From assembly GCA_036346395.1 (NCBI GenBank), contig CM070605.1, positions 2,914,001 through 2,978,000 of the forward strand: a DNA stretch of 64,000 nt, written 5' to 3'. Position numbers and translations under genes: made by a program. Positions 44,165 through 54,871 of the stretch are shown here, in pieces. Origin of the DNA: Hsuehochloa calcarea (Eukaryota > Streptophyta > Magnoliopsida > Poales > Poaceae). The stretch's first letter is position 1. Each line of letters starts with the position of its first letter. The notes beneath the pieces were generated by a model that had not been told where the DNA came from, made no database searches, and worked only from the letters and a program-made list of their open reading frames with translations.

Positions 44165-46002
44165 TGTGGATATCATGGGGATATGCTCCAGATCTTAGGA
44201 TGATGTGACAATTAGCAATGGCATTTATGGTTTGTCGTTTCACAGGGTTTTCGACAAAGCTCAGGCTTTCTGGATAGGGGCGGTCCGACCGGCCATAGCA
44301 TGGCGGTCCGACCGGCCCCAAATCGATTGGACCGGCCATGTGCGGCGGTCGGACCGGCCGTGACCAAAAATGGTTAGAACATGCTGGGCCAAAAATAGAG
44401 GGTGTAGGCAAGTGAGGGGATCCCAATGCACTTGGTCTCATAATTTTTGGAGTCTCCAAGCAAAAGTTCTATTACTTTTAAATTTCCAGAAGGTTTCGGA
44501 ATTTCAGGGCTCGAAATTCGGCTAAGTCCCTTGTGGCGGTCCGACAGGCTCACAGGGAGCGGTCCGACCGACCAGAGGGCGGTACGACCAGCTCACAGTG
44601 AGCGGCACGACCGACCCTGAGGGGCAGTCGGACCGATTTCCACTTATGAACGTCAGCCAACTTCGTGGTGATGTTGTTTTGTTAGGTCAAGTTCATTGGT
44701 TTCATGGCATATGTATTGCATGATGCATGTTTTGACTAACATGGGTCAAGTTGTGAAGAACTTATTCCCGAATTCGTGTTTGCTTGTCTATGGTTGTGCA
44801 GGTTGCTTGGTGATCAACGACGGTCAACGGCGAGGAAGATCGGGACTAGGCTTGGAGAGCTGAGGTCTAGAATGATCGACGATGCCGGGTGAGCTCAATG
44901 ACTCAAGCGTGATGCAAGATGGACAAGGGTGACCTATTAGCAAATCTGAGGCGCAAGATGACGCTAGGTGAAGCTGTTTAGGTCAAAAGGTTAAAGACGG
45001 CGCTTTGCGAAGTGTGCGTGTGTGACCCATTTGTTAGTGGGCCTTAACGGGAGCCCAATAGAGTCAAACCCTAGAAGTTCTAGGTCTCCACTATAAATAG
45101 GAGGTGGTGGCTGCACCACCTCTCTCGCCTGTTTTATGTTTCAAAACCCTAATTGGCTTAGGAGGAGTTGAGGTGGAGGCTAGGGCTCTTGATGGTTTAA
45201 GGTAATTTTCGTGATCTTGGATTGACCACTGTTCCTTGATGGAGTGGGTGTAATCCAGTATCAATCACGAATTTAATCTATGCAAGGTTTGCTTGAGATA
45301 ACTCTCTTTTCGTTCTTGCTTTCAATTTTGTGATTTTAGGGCTTTCATTGATCCGCGAAGTTTTGATTGATTTCTTCACGTGGTAAAGCTTGCTGTGACA
45401 TGTGGGAACCCATCTAGGATCATCTTGATCATCAATCACCCACGAGCAAGCATTAGGATCAAGTTTTCGCTTTTACCCGGTTTTAGACCTTCTCTTACTC
45501 AAACGACAATTGATCAGGATCTAGCCAAGAATTATCATAATTCTTGATTGGAATAGATCCTTAATATCATATAGAAGATGTGTACCAAGTTTCATCAAGT
45601 TTGGAGTTGAGAATCAAAAATTAGATCTATTTGCAACTTCGTCATCGGGCTGTTTTTACTGTTTTGGAGCCCAGCGGTCCGACCGCCCCACACGAGCGGT
45701 CCGACCGATTTGGCAGCGGTCCGACCACCGGTATAACAGCGATCCGACCGCCAGGAAATCGGTCCGACCGCTCCAAGCCAGAGGTCAGACCGCCAGTGCC
45801 TTGACTTGCTTTGATCTTTGTTGTTTTTGTCATATTGATTAGGCGATTAAATTGAATTCAATACTAGTCTTCCGCTATACTGGTACATTGATCTTCATAG
45901 CTTCCTCATAGCTATTGGAGTGAAATTGCGTTGAATTCATTATTTGTGAAAAAGTGAGCGTGCTCCTATTCACCCCCCTCTAGTCGCCTTTTCGGTCCAA
46001 CA
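44165..46002 (+). repeat. Copia-2 3' LTR
   Basis: TGTGGATATC to CGGTCCAACA, 1838 bp. It matches the 5' LTR throughout, with scattered substitutions and loss of about 20 bases of the outer palindrome array. TATA box CTATAAATAG at 45091-45100. Confidence 0.9.
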
Positions 46003-46007
46003 GAACC
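46003..46007. repeat. Target-site duplication of Copia-2, right copy
   Basis: GAACC, compared with GAAAC at 37276-37280. Confidence 0.6.
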
Positions 46008-46478
46008 CAACCGGAGCAGCAGTAGAGGATCATCAACATGATCGCGGGCGGCTCATCGTCGGGGCTGTCATAAAAAAGGCCGCGGCGGGCTTACGCACGC
46101 CAAATCCACCGTGTGGCAACGTGCTCGACTTCTAGCCCACCCCACTACGCTGAAATACCCATCACCTTCGGCCTCAAAGATGCCAGAGGCGTGCATTTCC
46201 CTCACCAGGACCCTCTGGTCATCTCGGCCAATATTGCGGATTTCAAGGTGCGCCACGTGCTGGTGGACGGAGGAAGCTTCGCGGACCTGTTGTTCGCGGA
46301 GGCTTTCGACAAAATGATGATCCCAAGGAACCGACTGTCACCACCAGGCATCCCCCTGGTGGTCTTCGGCGGAAGGCCGGTAATAGCCTTGGGACAGATC
46401 AATTTATCCGTCACTTTCAACGACGGCTACGCCTATCGCATGGAGATTATGACGTTCGACGTCGTCGAAATGCCGTAA
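46008..46478 (+). pseudogene. Gypsy-2 aspartic protease
   Basis: Coding resumes after Copia-2. The first 100 bases encode a gag-protease linker containing a MIAGGSSSG-like stretch. The 46113-46478 frame has PPHYAEIPITFGLKDARGVH, FPHQDPLVISANIADFKVRH and VLVDGGSFADLLFAEAFDKM; the active site reads VDGGS rather than the usual VDGGSS/DTGAS, then FNDGYAYRMEIMTFDVVEMP. A TAA at 46476-46478 interrupts just before YNVIIGRATLNAF-like sequence (46479-46520), the normal protease end. So an in-frame stop separates protease from RT. Confidence 0.85.
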
Positions 46479-46559
46479 CAATATAATGTCATCATCGGCA
46501 GAGCCACGCTGAACGCATTCAGTGCTGTAGTGCACCACAACTACCTCTGCATGAAGATC

Positions 46560-47973
46560 CCCGCTCACGAAGGGGTAGTCACGGTGCGGGGAGATCAAGA
46601 CCTCACAAGACAGACCGAGCTCGAAACATTATCCCCCGCTCGCCATGGGAGCAGTATTTGACTGACCAAAGCGCCGACAAAGTGGGCGCCGAAGGCCAGC
46701 TCCTTCGGGTCCCTATCGCCGAAGATGAACCAGACAAAACGGTGGCCCTCAACGCCGAGCTGTCAGCCGTGGCCTGCGGAGACATGCTTGGCGTGCTCCG
46801 CCGCAATAAGGACATCTTCGCTTGGGGCCCCGAGGATATTCCAGGGGTCCCGAGGGAAGTCACCGAGCATCGGCTGACACTGCGAAGCGACGCGGTGCCC
46901 AAGAAGCAGAAGTTGCGCAACATGTCGTTGGAGCTGCTGGAAGCCGCAAAGAAGGGGGTCACCAGGCTCTTAAAAGCCGGCGTGATCAGGGAGATTAAGC
47001 ACTCGGAGTGGCTGGCCAACCTGGTCCTCGTGCGGAAGGGGGAAGGGGACTGGCACATGTGCGTTGACTTCACCTATCTCAACAAGGCTACCCCCAAAGA
47101 TGATTTCCCCTACCTCGCATCTACCAACTCGTAGACGCCACCTTGGGCTGCAAGTTAATGAGTTTCCTCGACGCCTACTCTGGTTACCACCAGGTATTCA
47201 TGGTATGGGAGGACAAACTCAAGATGGCATTCATCACCCCCATCGGCACATACTGTTACAGTCGAATGCCCTTCGGTTTGAGGAACGCGGGAGCCACGTT
47301 CAGCCGACTCATCAACAAGGTTCTTGCCGAACAGCTCGGCCGGAACGTCGAGGCTTATGTCGACGACGTGGTGGTCAAGAGTAAACTCCAGGCTTCACAC
47401 GTGGCAGACCTCCAGGAGACATTCGCCAACCTCAAGGCGAAGGGGATAATGCTCAACCCCAAAAAGTGCGCCTTCGGCGTCCGGGCCGGAAAGATCCTCG
47501 TCTTCCTGGTGTCGCAAAGGGGCATCGAGGTGAACCCAGAGAAGATCAAAGCCATTCAGGAGATGGCACCACCCCGCACGGCACGCATGGTGCAGAAACT
47601 CACAGGCTGCCTCGCAACACTCAGCAGATTCTTGTCCCGCTCGGCGGAGCGGGCCCTGCCGTTCTTCAAAACGCTCCGCGGAGCGGAGCCCTTCAGATGG
47701 ACCCAAGATTGCCAGGAGGCGTTCCAGCAGCTCAAAGAGTACCTTGCCAAGCTCCCCAGCTTATCGAGCCCAGCGCAGGGCGCAACCCTCTTGCTGTACC
47801 TCGCAGCCACTTCGTCCACCGTCAGCGCGATACTCATCCAAGATGAAGGTGTTCAACGCCCGGTGTACTATGTATCTGAAGCTCTACAGGGCGCTAGGGC
47901 CCGGTACACCGAGCTAGAAAAGCTATCCTACACCCTCCTCATGGCCTCTCGCAAGCTTTGGCACTATTTCTAG
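46560..47973 (+). pseudogene. Gypsy-2 reverse transcriptase and RNase H
   Basis: RT begins in the 46658-47134 frame: NKDIFAWGPEDIPGVPREVT (the usual FAW...MPGI pattern), LKAGVIREIKHSEWLANLVL and WHMCVDFTYLNKATPKDDFP. One frame change near 47110 leads into the 47143-47973 frame: SFLDAYSGYHQVFMVWEDKL, YCYSRMPFGLRNAGATFSRL and the catalytic YVDDVVVKS (47356-47382). Connection (QKLTGCLATLSRFLSRSAER) and RNase H (LLYLAATSSTVSAILIQDEG, RPVYYVSEALQGARARYTEL) follow to TAG at 47971-47973. Apart from the shift near 47110 and the terminal TAG the enzyme is well preserved. Confidence 0.9.
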
Positions 47974-48659
47974 CGCACGCCATTGTCATCCCCACATCCT
48001 ATCCACTGGCCTTGATACTAAGGAATAAGGACGCATCGGGTCGCATAGGCAAGTGGGCGGCTGAGTTGGCGCCGTTCGCCGTGACCTTCATCGCGCGCAC
48101 AACAATAAAGTCACAGGCTTTAGCCGACTTCGTCGCCGAATGGACCCCGCAACCAGCGGACCATGCGCCAGGCAAAATTGATATACCTTGGGTAATTACC
48201 ACGGATGGGTCGTGGTGCGCGGCGGTCGGCGCCCGCCATCTTGACCGCACTGACGGTAGGACAATTTCCTCGCGCACACGCCTAGATTTTCCAACAACCA
48301 ACAACGCCTCCGAGTACGAGGCCATACTGCTCGGCCTGCGGAAAGCCAAAGCATTGGGCGCAAGACGCATAATAATCAAGAGTGATTCCCGCCTCGTCGC
48401 GGGCCACTTCGACAAGTCATTCATAGCGAGGGGCCCGGAGATGTCCCGGTACTTAGCGGCGGTCCGGGCCGAAGCTAAGCATTTCCACAGCATCACCGTC
48501 CAGAGCATCCCGCGCACTAGCAATGACGCAGCAGACATGTTGGCCAAAATAGCCAGCTCCAACGAGAACCCCCCGCCAGACGTACTGTACTCCAGGATGG
48601 AGGAGCCATCAACTGCCCCGGGAGCACCAGGGGCTGCCCCGGATATACTAATGACCTGA
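47958..48659 (+). CDS. Gypsy-2 additional (archaeal-type) RNase H domain
   Basis: Open from about 47958 to TGA 48657-48659. After a linker (WAAELAPFAVTFIARTTIKS, ALADFVAEWTPQ) it shows ITTDGSWCAAVGARH, NNASEYEAILLGLRKAKALG, IIIKSDSRLVAGHFDKSFIA and ISSNDAADMLAKIAS-like sequence, i.e. the D-E-D-D arrangement (D in TDGS, E in SEYEA, D in KSDSRL, D in NDAAD). A second RNase H with this motif set just before integrase is a recognised mark of Tat-lineage elements. Part of pol, separated from integrase only by the TGA, which is followed by FRPVLHI in the same reading direction. Confidence 0.85.
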   Translation: MALFLAHAIVIPTSYPLALILRNKDASGRIGKWAAELAPFAVTFIARTTIKSQALADFVAEWTPQPADHAPGKIDIPWVITTDGSWCAAVGARHLDRTDGRTISSRTRLDFPTTNNASEYEAILLGLRKAKALGARRIIIKSDSRLVAGHFDKSFIARGPEMSRYLAAVRAEAKHFHSITVQSIPRTSNDAADMLAKIASSNENPPPDVLYSRMEEPSTAPGAPGAAPDILMT

Positions 48660-49893
48660 GAGTTTCGCCCCGTTCTCCATATCAGTAGCACGGACTGGCG
48701 GAATTCTATTAGAAACTACCTTGGAGGAGAAGAGCCCGACGAAGCAGCTGAGTCAAGCCGCCTAAAGCACCAAGCTCGCAACTACCGCATCATCGACGAC
48801 CAACTGTATAAGGGAGGCGTCTGGGCCCTGTTGCTGTGGTACATCTCCCAAGCCGAAGGGCAATCTTTGCTGAGAGAAGTACACGAGAGACTCTGCGGAG
48901 CACACCAAGCACCCCGAAGCCTCGTGGCAAAGACTTTCCGCCAAGGTTTCTATTGGCCTACGGCGGTCCGGGACGCACAGGACCTGGTGCAACACTGCCA
49001 GGGTTGCCAATGGGCCAGCCATCATTCCAAAGTACCGCCTATACTGTTGCAGCCACTTGCTCCAATATGGCCCTTCGCGCGGTGGGGGCTCGACATCATT
49101 GGCCCCTTTCCCACTACCAAGGGCAGCCTCTGGTTCGCATTCGTCGCTATCGAGTACTTCTCCAGATGGGTGGAGGCAGAACCAGTCACCAAAATTGCGG
49201 CCTCCGTGGCACAACACTTCGTCTGGAGGAACATCGTGTGTCGGTACGGTGTGCCCCGAGACATCGTCACCGACAACGGCACCCAATTTTATTTTGCGGC
49301 CTTCCGAGCCTTCTGCCAGAGCATCAGCAGCACCATATGCTTCGCATTGGTCGACCACCCCGAGTCGAACGGGGCGGTAGAGTGTGCCAGTGGCAACTTG
49401 CTGGCCGGAATAACCAAGCGCCTCATGGGCCTCCCAAAGGGGTTATGGCTGGAGGAGCTCCAAAAGGCCTTATGGGCAATCCACACTTCCCTAACAAGGG
49501 TCACAGGCTTCTCCCCGTTCAAACTCCTTTTTGGGGACGAGGCAGTGACCCCCAGGGAAATTGCAGGAAAATCCCTCCGGGCAACCGAAGGACGAAGCAC
49601 GGACGATCGCGCGGTATCGATAGATCTTCTAGAAGAGCACCGCATCGAAGCAATCTCAACAATGACGAAGTACGCCGAGGGGGTCGCTCGGGCATACAAT
49701 TGGAAGGTCAGAATGCGCACCCTGGCCCCAAGCGACATGGTACTCAAGAGAGCGACAAACACCACGGCACTAGGAAAGTTCGAATCAAAGTGGGAAGGCC
49801 CCTACGTCATCACCCGAACCACAAGGGCGAGGTCCTACTACATAGCAACGCCAGAAGGATAGTAGTTGGGCCACACGTGGAATACTAAGAGTC
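48660..49893 (+). CDS. Gypsy-2 integrase
   Basis: Nearly intact. The N-terminal part (48690-48830) is a linker in a neighbouring frame. The long 48831-49862 frame has the zinc finger H...H...HCQGC (VHERLCGAHQ, then QHCQGCQWASHH), the catalytic core with Asp in WGLDIIGPF (49092-49094), Asp in VTDNGTQF (49271-49273) and Glu in NGAVE (49380-49382), spaced as in Gypsy integrases, and a C-terminal domain (TTALGKFESKWEGPYVITRT). It ends TAG 49860-49862, a few residues short of the usual end. There is no chromodomain, unlike Gypsy-1. Catalytic residues are all kept. Confidence 0.9.
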
Positions 49894-50033
49894 TCCGAAA
49901 GTACTACCCCTAGATAGCACTGGCTATGCCCGGACTACAGCTCCCCCCATGTGTGCGCAGGGGAACCTTGTACTCATGTATGCGCATTTTGGCAAAGCAA
50001 TAAGACTAGACAGCCATGTACAAGATGGAAAAG

Positions 50034-50395
50034 ACGCCTAACGGGGCTCCGAACCCCGGCGCACACTAACTCACCCCAAAGGTGTGAAGTGTATAAACTA
50101 ACACCACGCATGGCCCACGGCCCCGATACTAAACACGGTCCGTCACGGACACAAAGAAAATACGCCTAACGGGGCTCCGAGCCCCGGCGCACACTAACTC
50201 ACCCCAGAGGTGTGAAGTGTATAAGCTAACACCTTGCATGGCCCACGGCCCCGGTACTAAACGCGGTCCGTCGCGGACACAAAGAAAGACGCCTAACGGG
50301 GCTCCGAGCCCCGGCGCACCCTAACTCACCCCAGAGGTGTGAAGTGTATAAACTAACACCGCACATGGCCCACGGCCCCGGTACTAAACGCGGTC
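50034..50395 (+). repeat. Gypsy-2 tandem repeat family A (about 127 bp, 3 copies)
   Basis: Units start ACGCCTAACGGGGCTCCG at 50034, 50162 and 50289 and contain GCGCACACTAACTCACCCC and a CATGGCCCACGGCCCC segment. They lie just after pol, in the 3' untranslated part. Confidence 0.9.
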
Positions 50396-50400
50396 CCTTG

Positions 50401-50963
50401 CATAAATCACAAGGGGCTTCCTCGGAGCCCAACCTAAAAAATATGGGGGACGGCGTAGGCCCCTCCTCCCCCTCGTATAAATCACAAGGGGCTCCCTCAG
50501 AGCCCAACCTAAAAAATATGGGGGACGGCGCAGGCTCCGTCTCCCCCTCGCATAAATCACAAGGGGCTCCCTCGGAGCCCAACCTAAAAAATATGGGGGA
50601 CGGAGCAGGCTCCGTCTCCCCCTCACATAATTCACAAGGGGCTCCCTCGGAGCCCAACCTAAAAAATATGGGGGACGGCGTAGGCTCCGCCTCCCCCTCA
50701 CATAAATCACAAGGGGCTCCCTCGGAGCCCAACCTAAAAAATATGGGGGACGGCGCAGGCTCCGCCTCCTCCTCGCATAATTCACAAGTGGGCTCCCTCG
50801 GAGCCCAACCTAAAAAATATGGGGGACGGTGCAGGCTCCGCCTCCCCCTCGCATAATTCACAAGTGGGCTCCCTCGGAGCCCAACCTAAAAAATATGGGG
50901 GCGGCGCGAGCTCGCCTCCCTCACATAATTCACAAGGGGCTCCCTCGGAGCCCAACCCAACAA
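50401..50963 (+). repeat. Gypsy-2 tandem repeat family B (about 75 bp, 7-8 copies)
   Basis: Units start CATAAATCACAAGGGGCTCC near 50401, 50475, 50549, 50625, 50699, 50775, 50850 and 50923. Each contains GGAGCCCAACCTAAAAAATA and GGGGGACGG. The repeat gives open frames on both strands (50344-50856 plus, 50226-50861 minus), which are consequences of the repeat and not genes. Confidence 0.9.
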
Positions 50964-51020
50964 AATAATAATAAGATAAAACAAAATATAGGGCATCACA
51001 CTCCACCGCAATCCAAAGAC

Positions 51021-51200
51021 AAGAAACAATAGTACAGTACAACGTTACAGCACTCTGGAAAAGAAACAATAGTACAGTACAATGTTACAACACTTCGAAA
51101 AAGAAACAATAGTACAATACAACGTTACAACACTCCGAAAAAGAAACAATAGTACAATACAACGTTACAACACTCCGAAAAAGAAACAATTGTACATCAC
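51021..51200 (+). repeat. Gypsy-2 tandem repeat family C (40 bp, 4.5 copies)
   Basis: AAGAAACAATAGTACARTAC at 51021, 51061, 51101, 51141 and (partial) 51181, an exact 40-bp period with few substitutions. Confidence 0.92.
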
Positions 51201-51255
51201 AATTATACAACTCTTTGCGCAATCCTCTCCGTACAAGAAAACGTGCTTCCCAAAG

Positions 51256-54200
51256 TTATGGCGCGAGGTCCCAATCCTCCACCTGGGCAGCCCACTCAGC
51301 CAGTTCCTCTTCGGAAGACCCGGAGGCAACAAGACGGTTATATCCCTCCATCGCCCACGTAAACAACTCCCCGTCGGAAGCACCGAGGCGCACAAGGCAC
51401 TCGTACGCTTGCCCGGCCTCCCGCCCTGAACGAGGCTCCCCCCTGTCATCAACCACGCTCGGGCATTCCGAGGCGAAAGCAACGCCTCGCCCCAACTAGA
51501 AGGCGTGAATCTCAGCACGCCCTCGGGCGGCCTTGCCCTCGCGGAAGCGCCAAAAGCGCTCCATGGATCCCTCTGGGTTACGACGCTTCCATCGCTGCCA
51601 CCAGGCCCCACGATACACGACCCCGCGATAGCAAAGTTGTAGAGGCCAGGTGGGGTGAGCGGGACACTCGAGACGCGCAGGGCGCTCGGGCCGAGCGAGG
51701 CGCCCGGCCTTCGTACGGCAAGGCGGCACAATCACTTTCATGTTCCACCCTTCGGAGGGACGGAGCCCCCGGCAGGCAGCCCGCCGAACCACCATCGGTC
51801 GGTCCTAAGGAAACAAATGCAATTGTAGAACAAGGCGAATTCAAAACCAACCGTTTCATTCCAAAAATGGGAGTAATTACAAACTTGTCCCACCCAGGCA
51901 CAGAAGCCGGAGCGGGGAGGGAGCAACAAAAAAAAGAACCCTAGCCTATCAAAACTACGGCTCGAGGGGTAGTAGGGCGGAGGGTCACACCTTGTCACCC
52001 GTGGTGGCCCCCGCCCACCGGCGCCCTCGGGAGCATCAGCTGCCTTGCTCTTCGCCTTCCGCTCCAGCACCTGGCGAAGCTAAGCCATCGCAGCCTCGCG
52101 TCCCTACGGCGCCTAGAAGGCCTGAGCGAAGGTATGCGTCGCCCTCCGCACCAATCGTTCGTCGGCGGCGACATCGGACGCTGAGACTACAGGGCAGGGA
52201 GCGCGCCCCGAGGGCGTCAACATGCCCACAACCGCTCTTCTGCAGCGACAGGAAGGCCGTAGTCCAAGCGACTTTCACGCAATGATCGCCTTAGGCTTGG
52301 GCGACTGGCTTTAAAATCTTGCCGCCCCGTAGATGGCGGTCCAACGTTCGATCAACCTCCGGGACGCGGTGCGTCCTCGGAGGCGGTACGGTCCCCAGTG
52401 CAGTCATGGTGGTCTCCACCATTTCCATGGCCTGCCAGACGGTACGCGACACCGACTCGAAGAGCTCCCGCTCTGCGGCGATCTCAACGTTCAGGTTCGC
52501 CTTAGCGCGACGAAGCGTCTGCACCTCGTCGCGAAGACCCAGCCGCTCCACCTCCAGCGTGGCCACCCGAGCCTCCAGAGCCCTCCAGAGCCTTCGTCTT
52601 CTCCGTGAGCTCGTCGCGCTCCGAGGAAAGCGCCTGGCTACGTGCGAAGTGCGAGTCTACCTGCCCCTGGATCTCCGCATACTCCCGCATGATGTCCGCG
52701 TCGAGAGCACGGAACATCATCAGCGTCTACAAAAACATCGTCAGAAATGTGCAACCACATCAAGCAAAAGCAAATTTGGACTCACCCTAGTGGAGTTTGC
52801 TTCGATTAGCCGAAGCATCTCGCCCATCGGCATCTTCTCAAAGAGGCAGGACACGACGGGTGGGGCGGCAAAGTGGGCCACCTCCTCGCACACGGCGGCC
52901 GCACTAGAGCTGACCTTGTAGTCGCTGGTACACAACAGCCCAAGATCGACCGTAGGAGCGGCCCCGGAGGCGCCGACACCATCAACAATGCTGCACCCCC
53001 CGGCACTAGAATGCTCGGCGCCCACACTAGAACCCACACCCCCGAGGCATCGTTGAGGGCTCCTTAGCTCCCTTCACCTACAGTGCAAATGTAAGATATA
53101 GGTAAAAAAAAACTCACCAGAGGTCGACGGAGCATCACCAAGAACACCTTCCACCAGGGTGTCCTCGGTGCCCCGGCCGTATGCCCCCGAGGGAGTCCCG
53201 CCGGAGGACCCCTCGAGTGCCAAGCTAGCCACACAAAAAGAACCCGTCATACGAGCCGGCGGCGCCGAGCCACTAGAGGCCACCCGCTCGGTATGGCCCG
53301 AAGGGACGCGGGCGGCCTTCGAAGGACGGGTTGGCGATGCATCGGCCGATCGCGGGGCGAGAGGCTCCACCGGCCCGCCGCACTGCAAGGGCACAACGTC
53401 GATGGGCCCGGGGGCGTTCAGCTCTTCGGGCACCCGACCCTTACGCCGCTTGCCATCTTCAGGGTATGGCCGCTCCTCAAGGACGATGGCCGGGTCCAAG
53501 TATGCGCGGTTCAACCGCGCCTCGCGCACAACCAGCCCCGCTTCGAGTGCTCCTCGCTGGTATATGGACCAAGGAGCTGCTCCGCAGCACGGGCCGCTTC
53601 GTCTGCAGGGAGCACTGCAAAATCAAAGCAAACATCACTCACGAACTCAACCATCCCACAGTACTACCACAGCAGCACCTACCACTCCGGCCCTCCGGCA
53701 AGCCGAGCGTGTGAACATCGTTAGCCTCCGCGCCGAGGCGAATGTCCCAACCTTACGCGAGCGGCCATACCCGAAGTGCGCAGAACTCTTCCACCAGATC
53801 GCGAGTGGAAAGCCGCCACGTTACCGTCAAAAGGAGCTGAAGGAGCGACTCCTCCCTTGAGCTCAGCTCGATTTCCGGGGACGGGTTGAGCCGGATGGGC
53901 CCCCCGGACGACCGCAACCCATCATCCGAGGGAGACGTATGGTAGAACCATCGCCGGTTGCGGGAGGCAGGAGCTGGTAGGTACCGAAGGTAGCGTGCCT
54001 TCGGCTGAAAATTGACGCTCCCGAAGTTGAGCGTCTCGCCGATCTCCTTCTTCTTCTTCGGCTGACAGCGAGCGTCATGAAGATTGGCGAAGAGCCGGCC
54101 CCGGCGGAGTGCATCACCCACCCGAAGACCCCGAGTTTCACAAGTGAATTCGAGGTCAACTAGGCTAGCTCCACCCGGTAGAGTTGCAGCACGCAGTTGA

Positions 54201-54432
54201 CCAATCCCACACAGGGAAGCCGGAGGCTGGCATTGAGGAAAGAGCAAAACAATATGGCCTCGTTGTCCCAGGGTGCCGGCACCGTCTCCAACCCGGGGGC
54301 TCGTGCGAGGGAGAGATCCGCAATCTTTCCCTCCTTCGCGAGCACCCGGAGCACCGCCAGTGTCACCAAGGACCGGCCTAACTTGTCTGTATGGGCTGCT
54401 GAAGCCCCCTCGTCTCGCAAGCGCTTCGTCAT
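51256..54432 (-). pseudogene. Gypsy-2 antisense gene (Transposase_28-like 'putative gypsy type transposon' protein)
   Basis: A gene opposite to gag-pol between integrase and the 3' LTR, as known for some Tat-lineage grass elements. ATG 54432 begins MTKRLRDEGASAAHTDKLGR. The conserved N-terminal domain runs through ILFCSFLNASLRLPCVGLVN, QLYRVELA, LTSNSLVKLGVFGWVM and, in shifted frames, YLRYLPAPASRNRRWFYHTS, SPEIELSSREESLLQLLLTV and TRDLVEEFCALRVWPLA (to about 53760). The middle part (53074-53529) is low-complexity. The C-terminal half is coiled coil: DIMREYAEIQGQVDSHFARS and LEVERLGLRDEVQTLRRAKA (52291-52720). The last piece, LAEWAAQVEDWDLAP, ends at 51256. Probable introns (about 53100, 52730 and 53650) and frame changes were not resolved. 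Function unknown. Confidence 0.7.
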
Positions 54433-54519
54433 CTAGCAGTAGGGCTTAGCGAAAGAACGAGCAAAAGGAAACGACGAGCAAAAGTAAAGCGATGCAAGAC
54501 TGGGGGGAGCAACCCCCCA

Positions 54520-54527
54520 TATTTATA
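54520..54527 (-). promoter_or_regulatory. TATA box of the Gypsy-2 antisense gene
   Basis: The minus strand reads TATAAATA in a GGCTATAAATATGGGG context, 88-95 bases upstream of the antisense ATG at 54432. The position fits a start site near 54490. Upstream (54620-54680) are repeated CATTAATG palindromes. Confidence 0.65.
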
Positions 54528-54871
54528 GCCGTGCCTGGTACACAAAACGACAGAGCGCAAAACACGAAGAGACGCAACGGTCCAGCAAGCGACGCGTGTG
54601 CCCTAGAGCGAACAGTCTCGCACCATTAATGAAGCGGCGCGACCCATTAAATGGAGCGCTGCGCCCCATTAATGAATCGTCACACTGCATTGAAGGCACA
54701 ACCAACCAGTACCGGTCAAGGCCCGAAGCACTGGGCAACCCAGTGAGCGCTAGGAACAAGACGGTGCGAGAGATCGCTTCGCCAGGTCAAAGGGGACGGT
54801 GTGCCTGAACCCTTCGGGAAGAACGGCACGGTTTCAGCCATGGCGAAGCAGGACCTCGACCGCGAGGGGCT

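Larger units (their letters stand above)
37281..46002 (+). mobile_element. Copia-2: internally deleted SIRE-like Copia element inside Gypsy-2
   Basis: LTRs 37281-39140 and 44165-46002, primer-binding site 39143-39155, gag 39200-41446, a fused protease/RNase H remnant 41516-42227, a noncoding tail and a polypurine tract at 44154-44164. Integrase and RT are missing, so it cannot move by itself but has both LTRs and packaging-region sequence, as non-autonomous derivatives do. The LTR pair shows several substitutions and short indels, so the insertion is not very recent. Gag type and the extra sequence after RNase H suggest the SIRE/Maximus lineage (inference). Confidence 0.92.

Noticed and set aside
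48836..49888. 350-codon plus-strand frame overlapping integrase
   Set aside because: It is one frame off the integrase and lacks any domain; the integrase motifs are in the neighbouring frame.
50226..50861. 211-codon minus-strand frame and 170-codon plus-strand frame with repeated peptides
   Set aside because: Both are translations of the 75-bp tandem repeat, whose unit happens to lack stops; no start context or domain.
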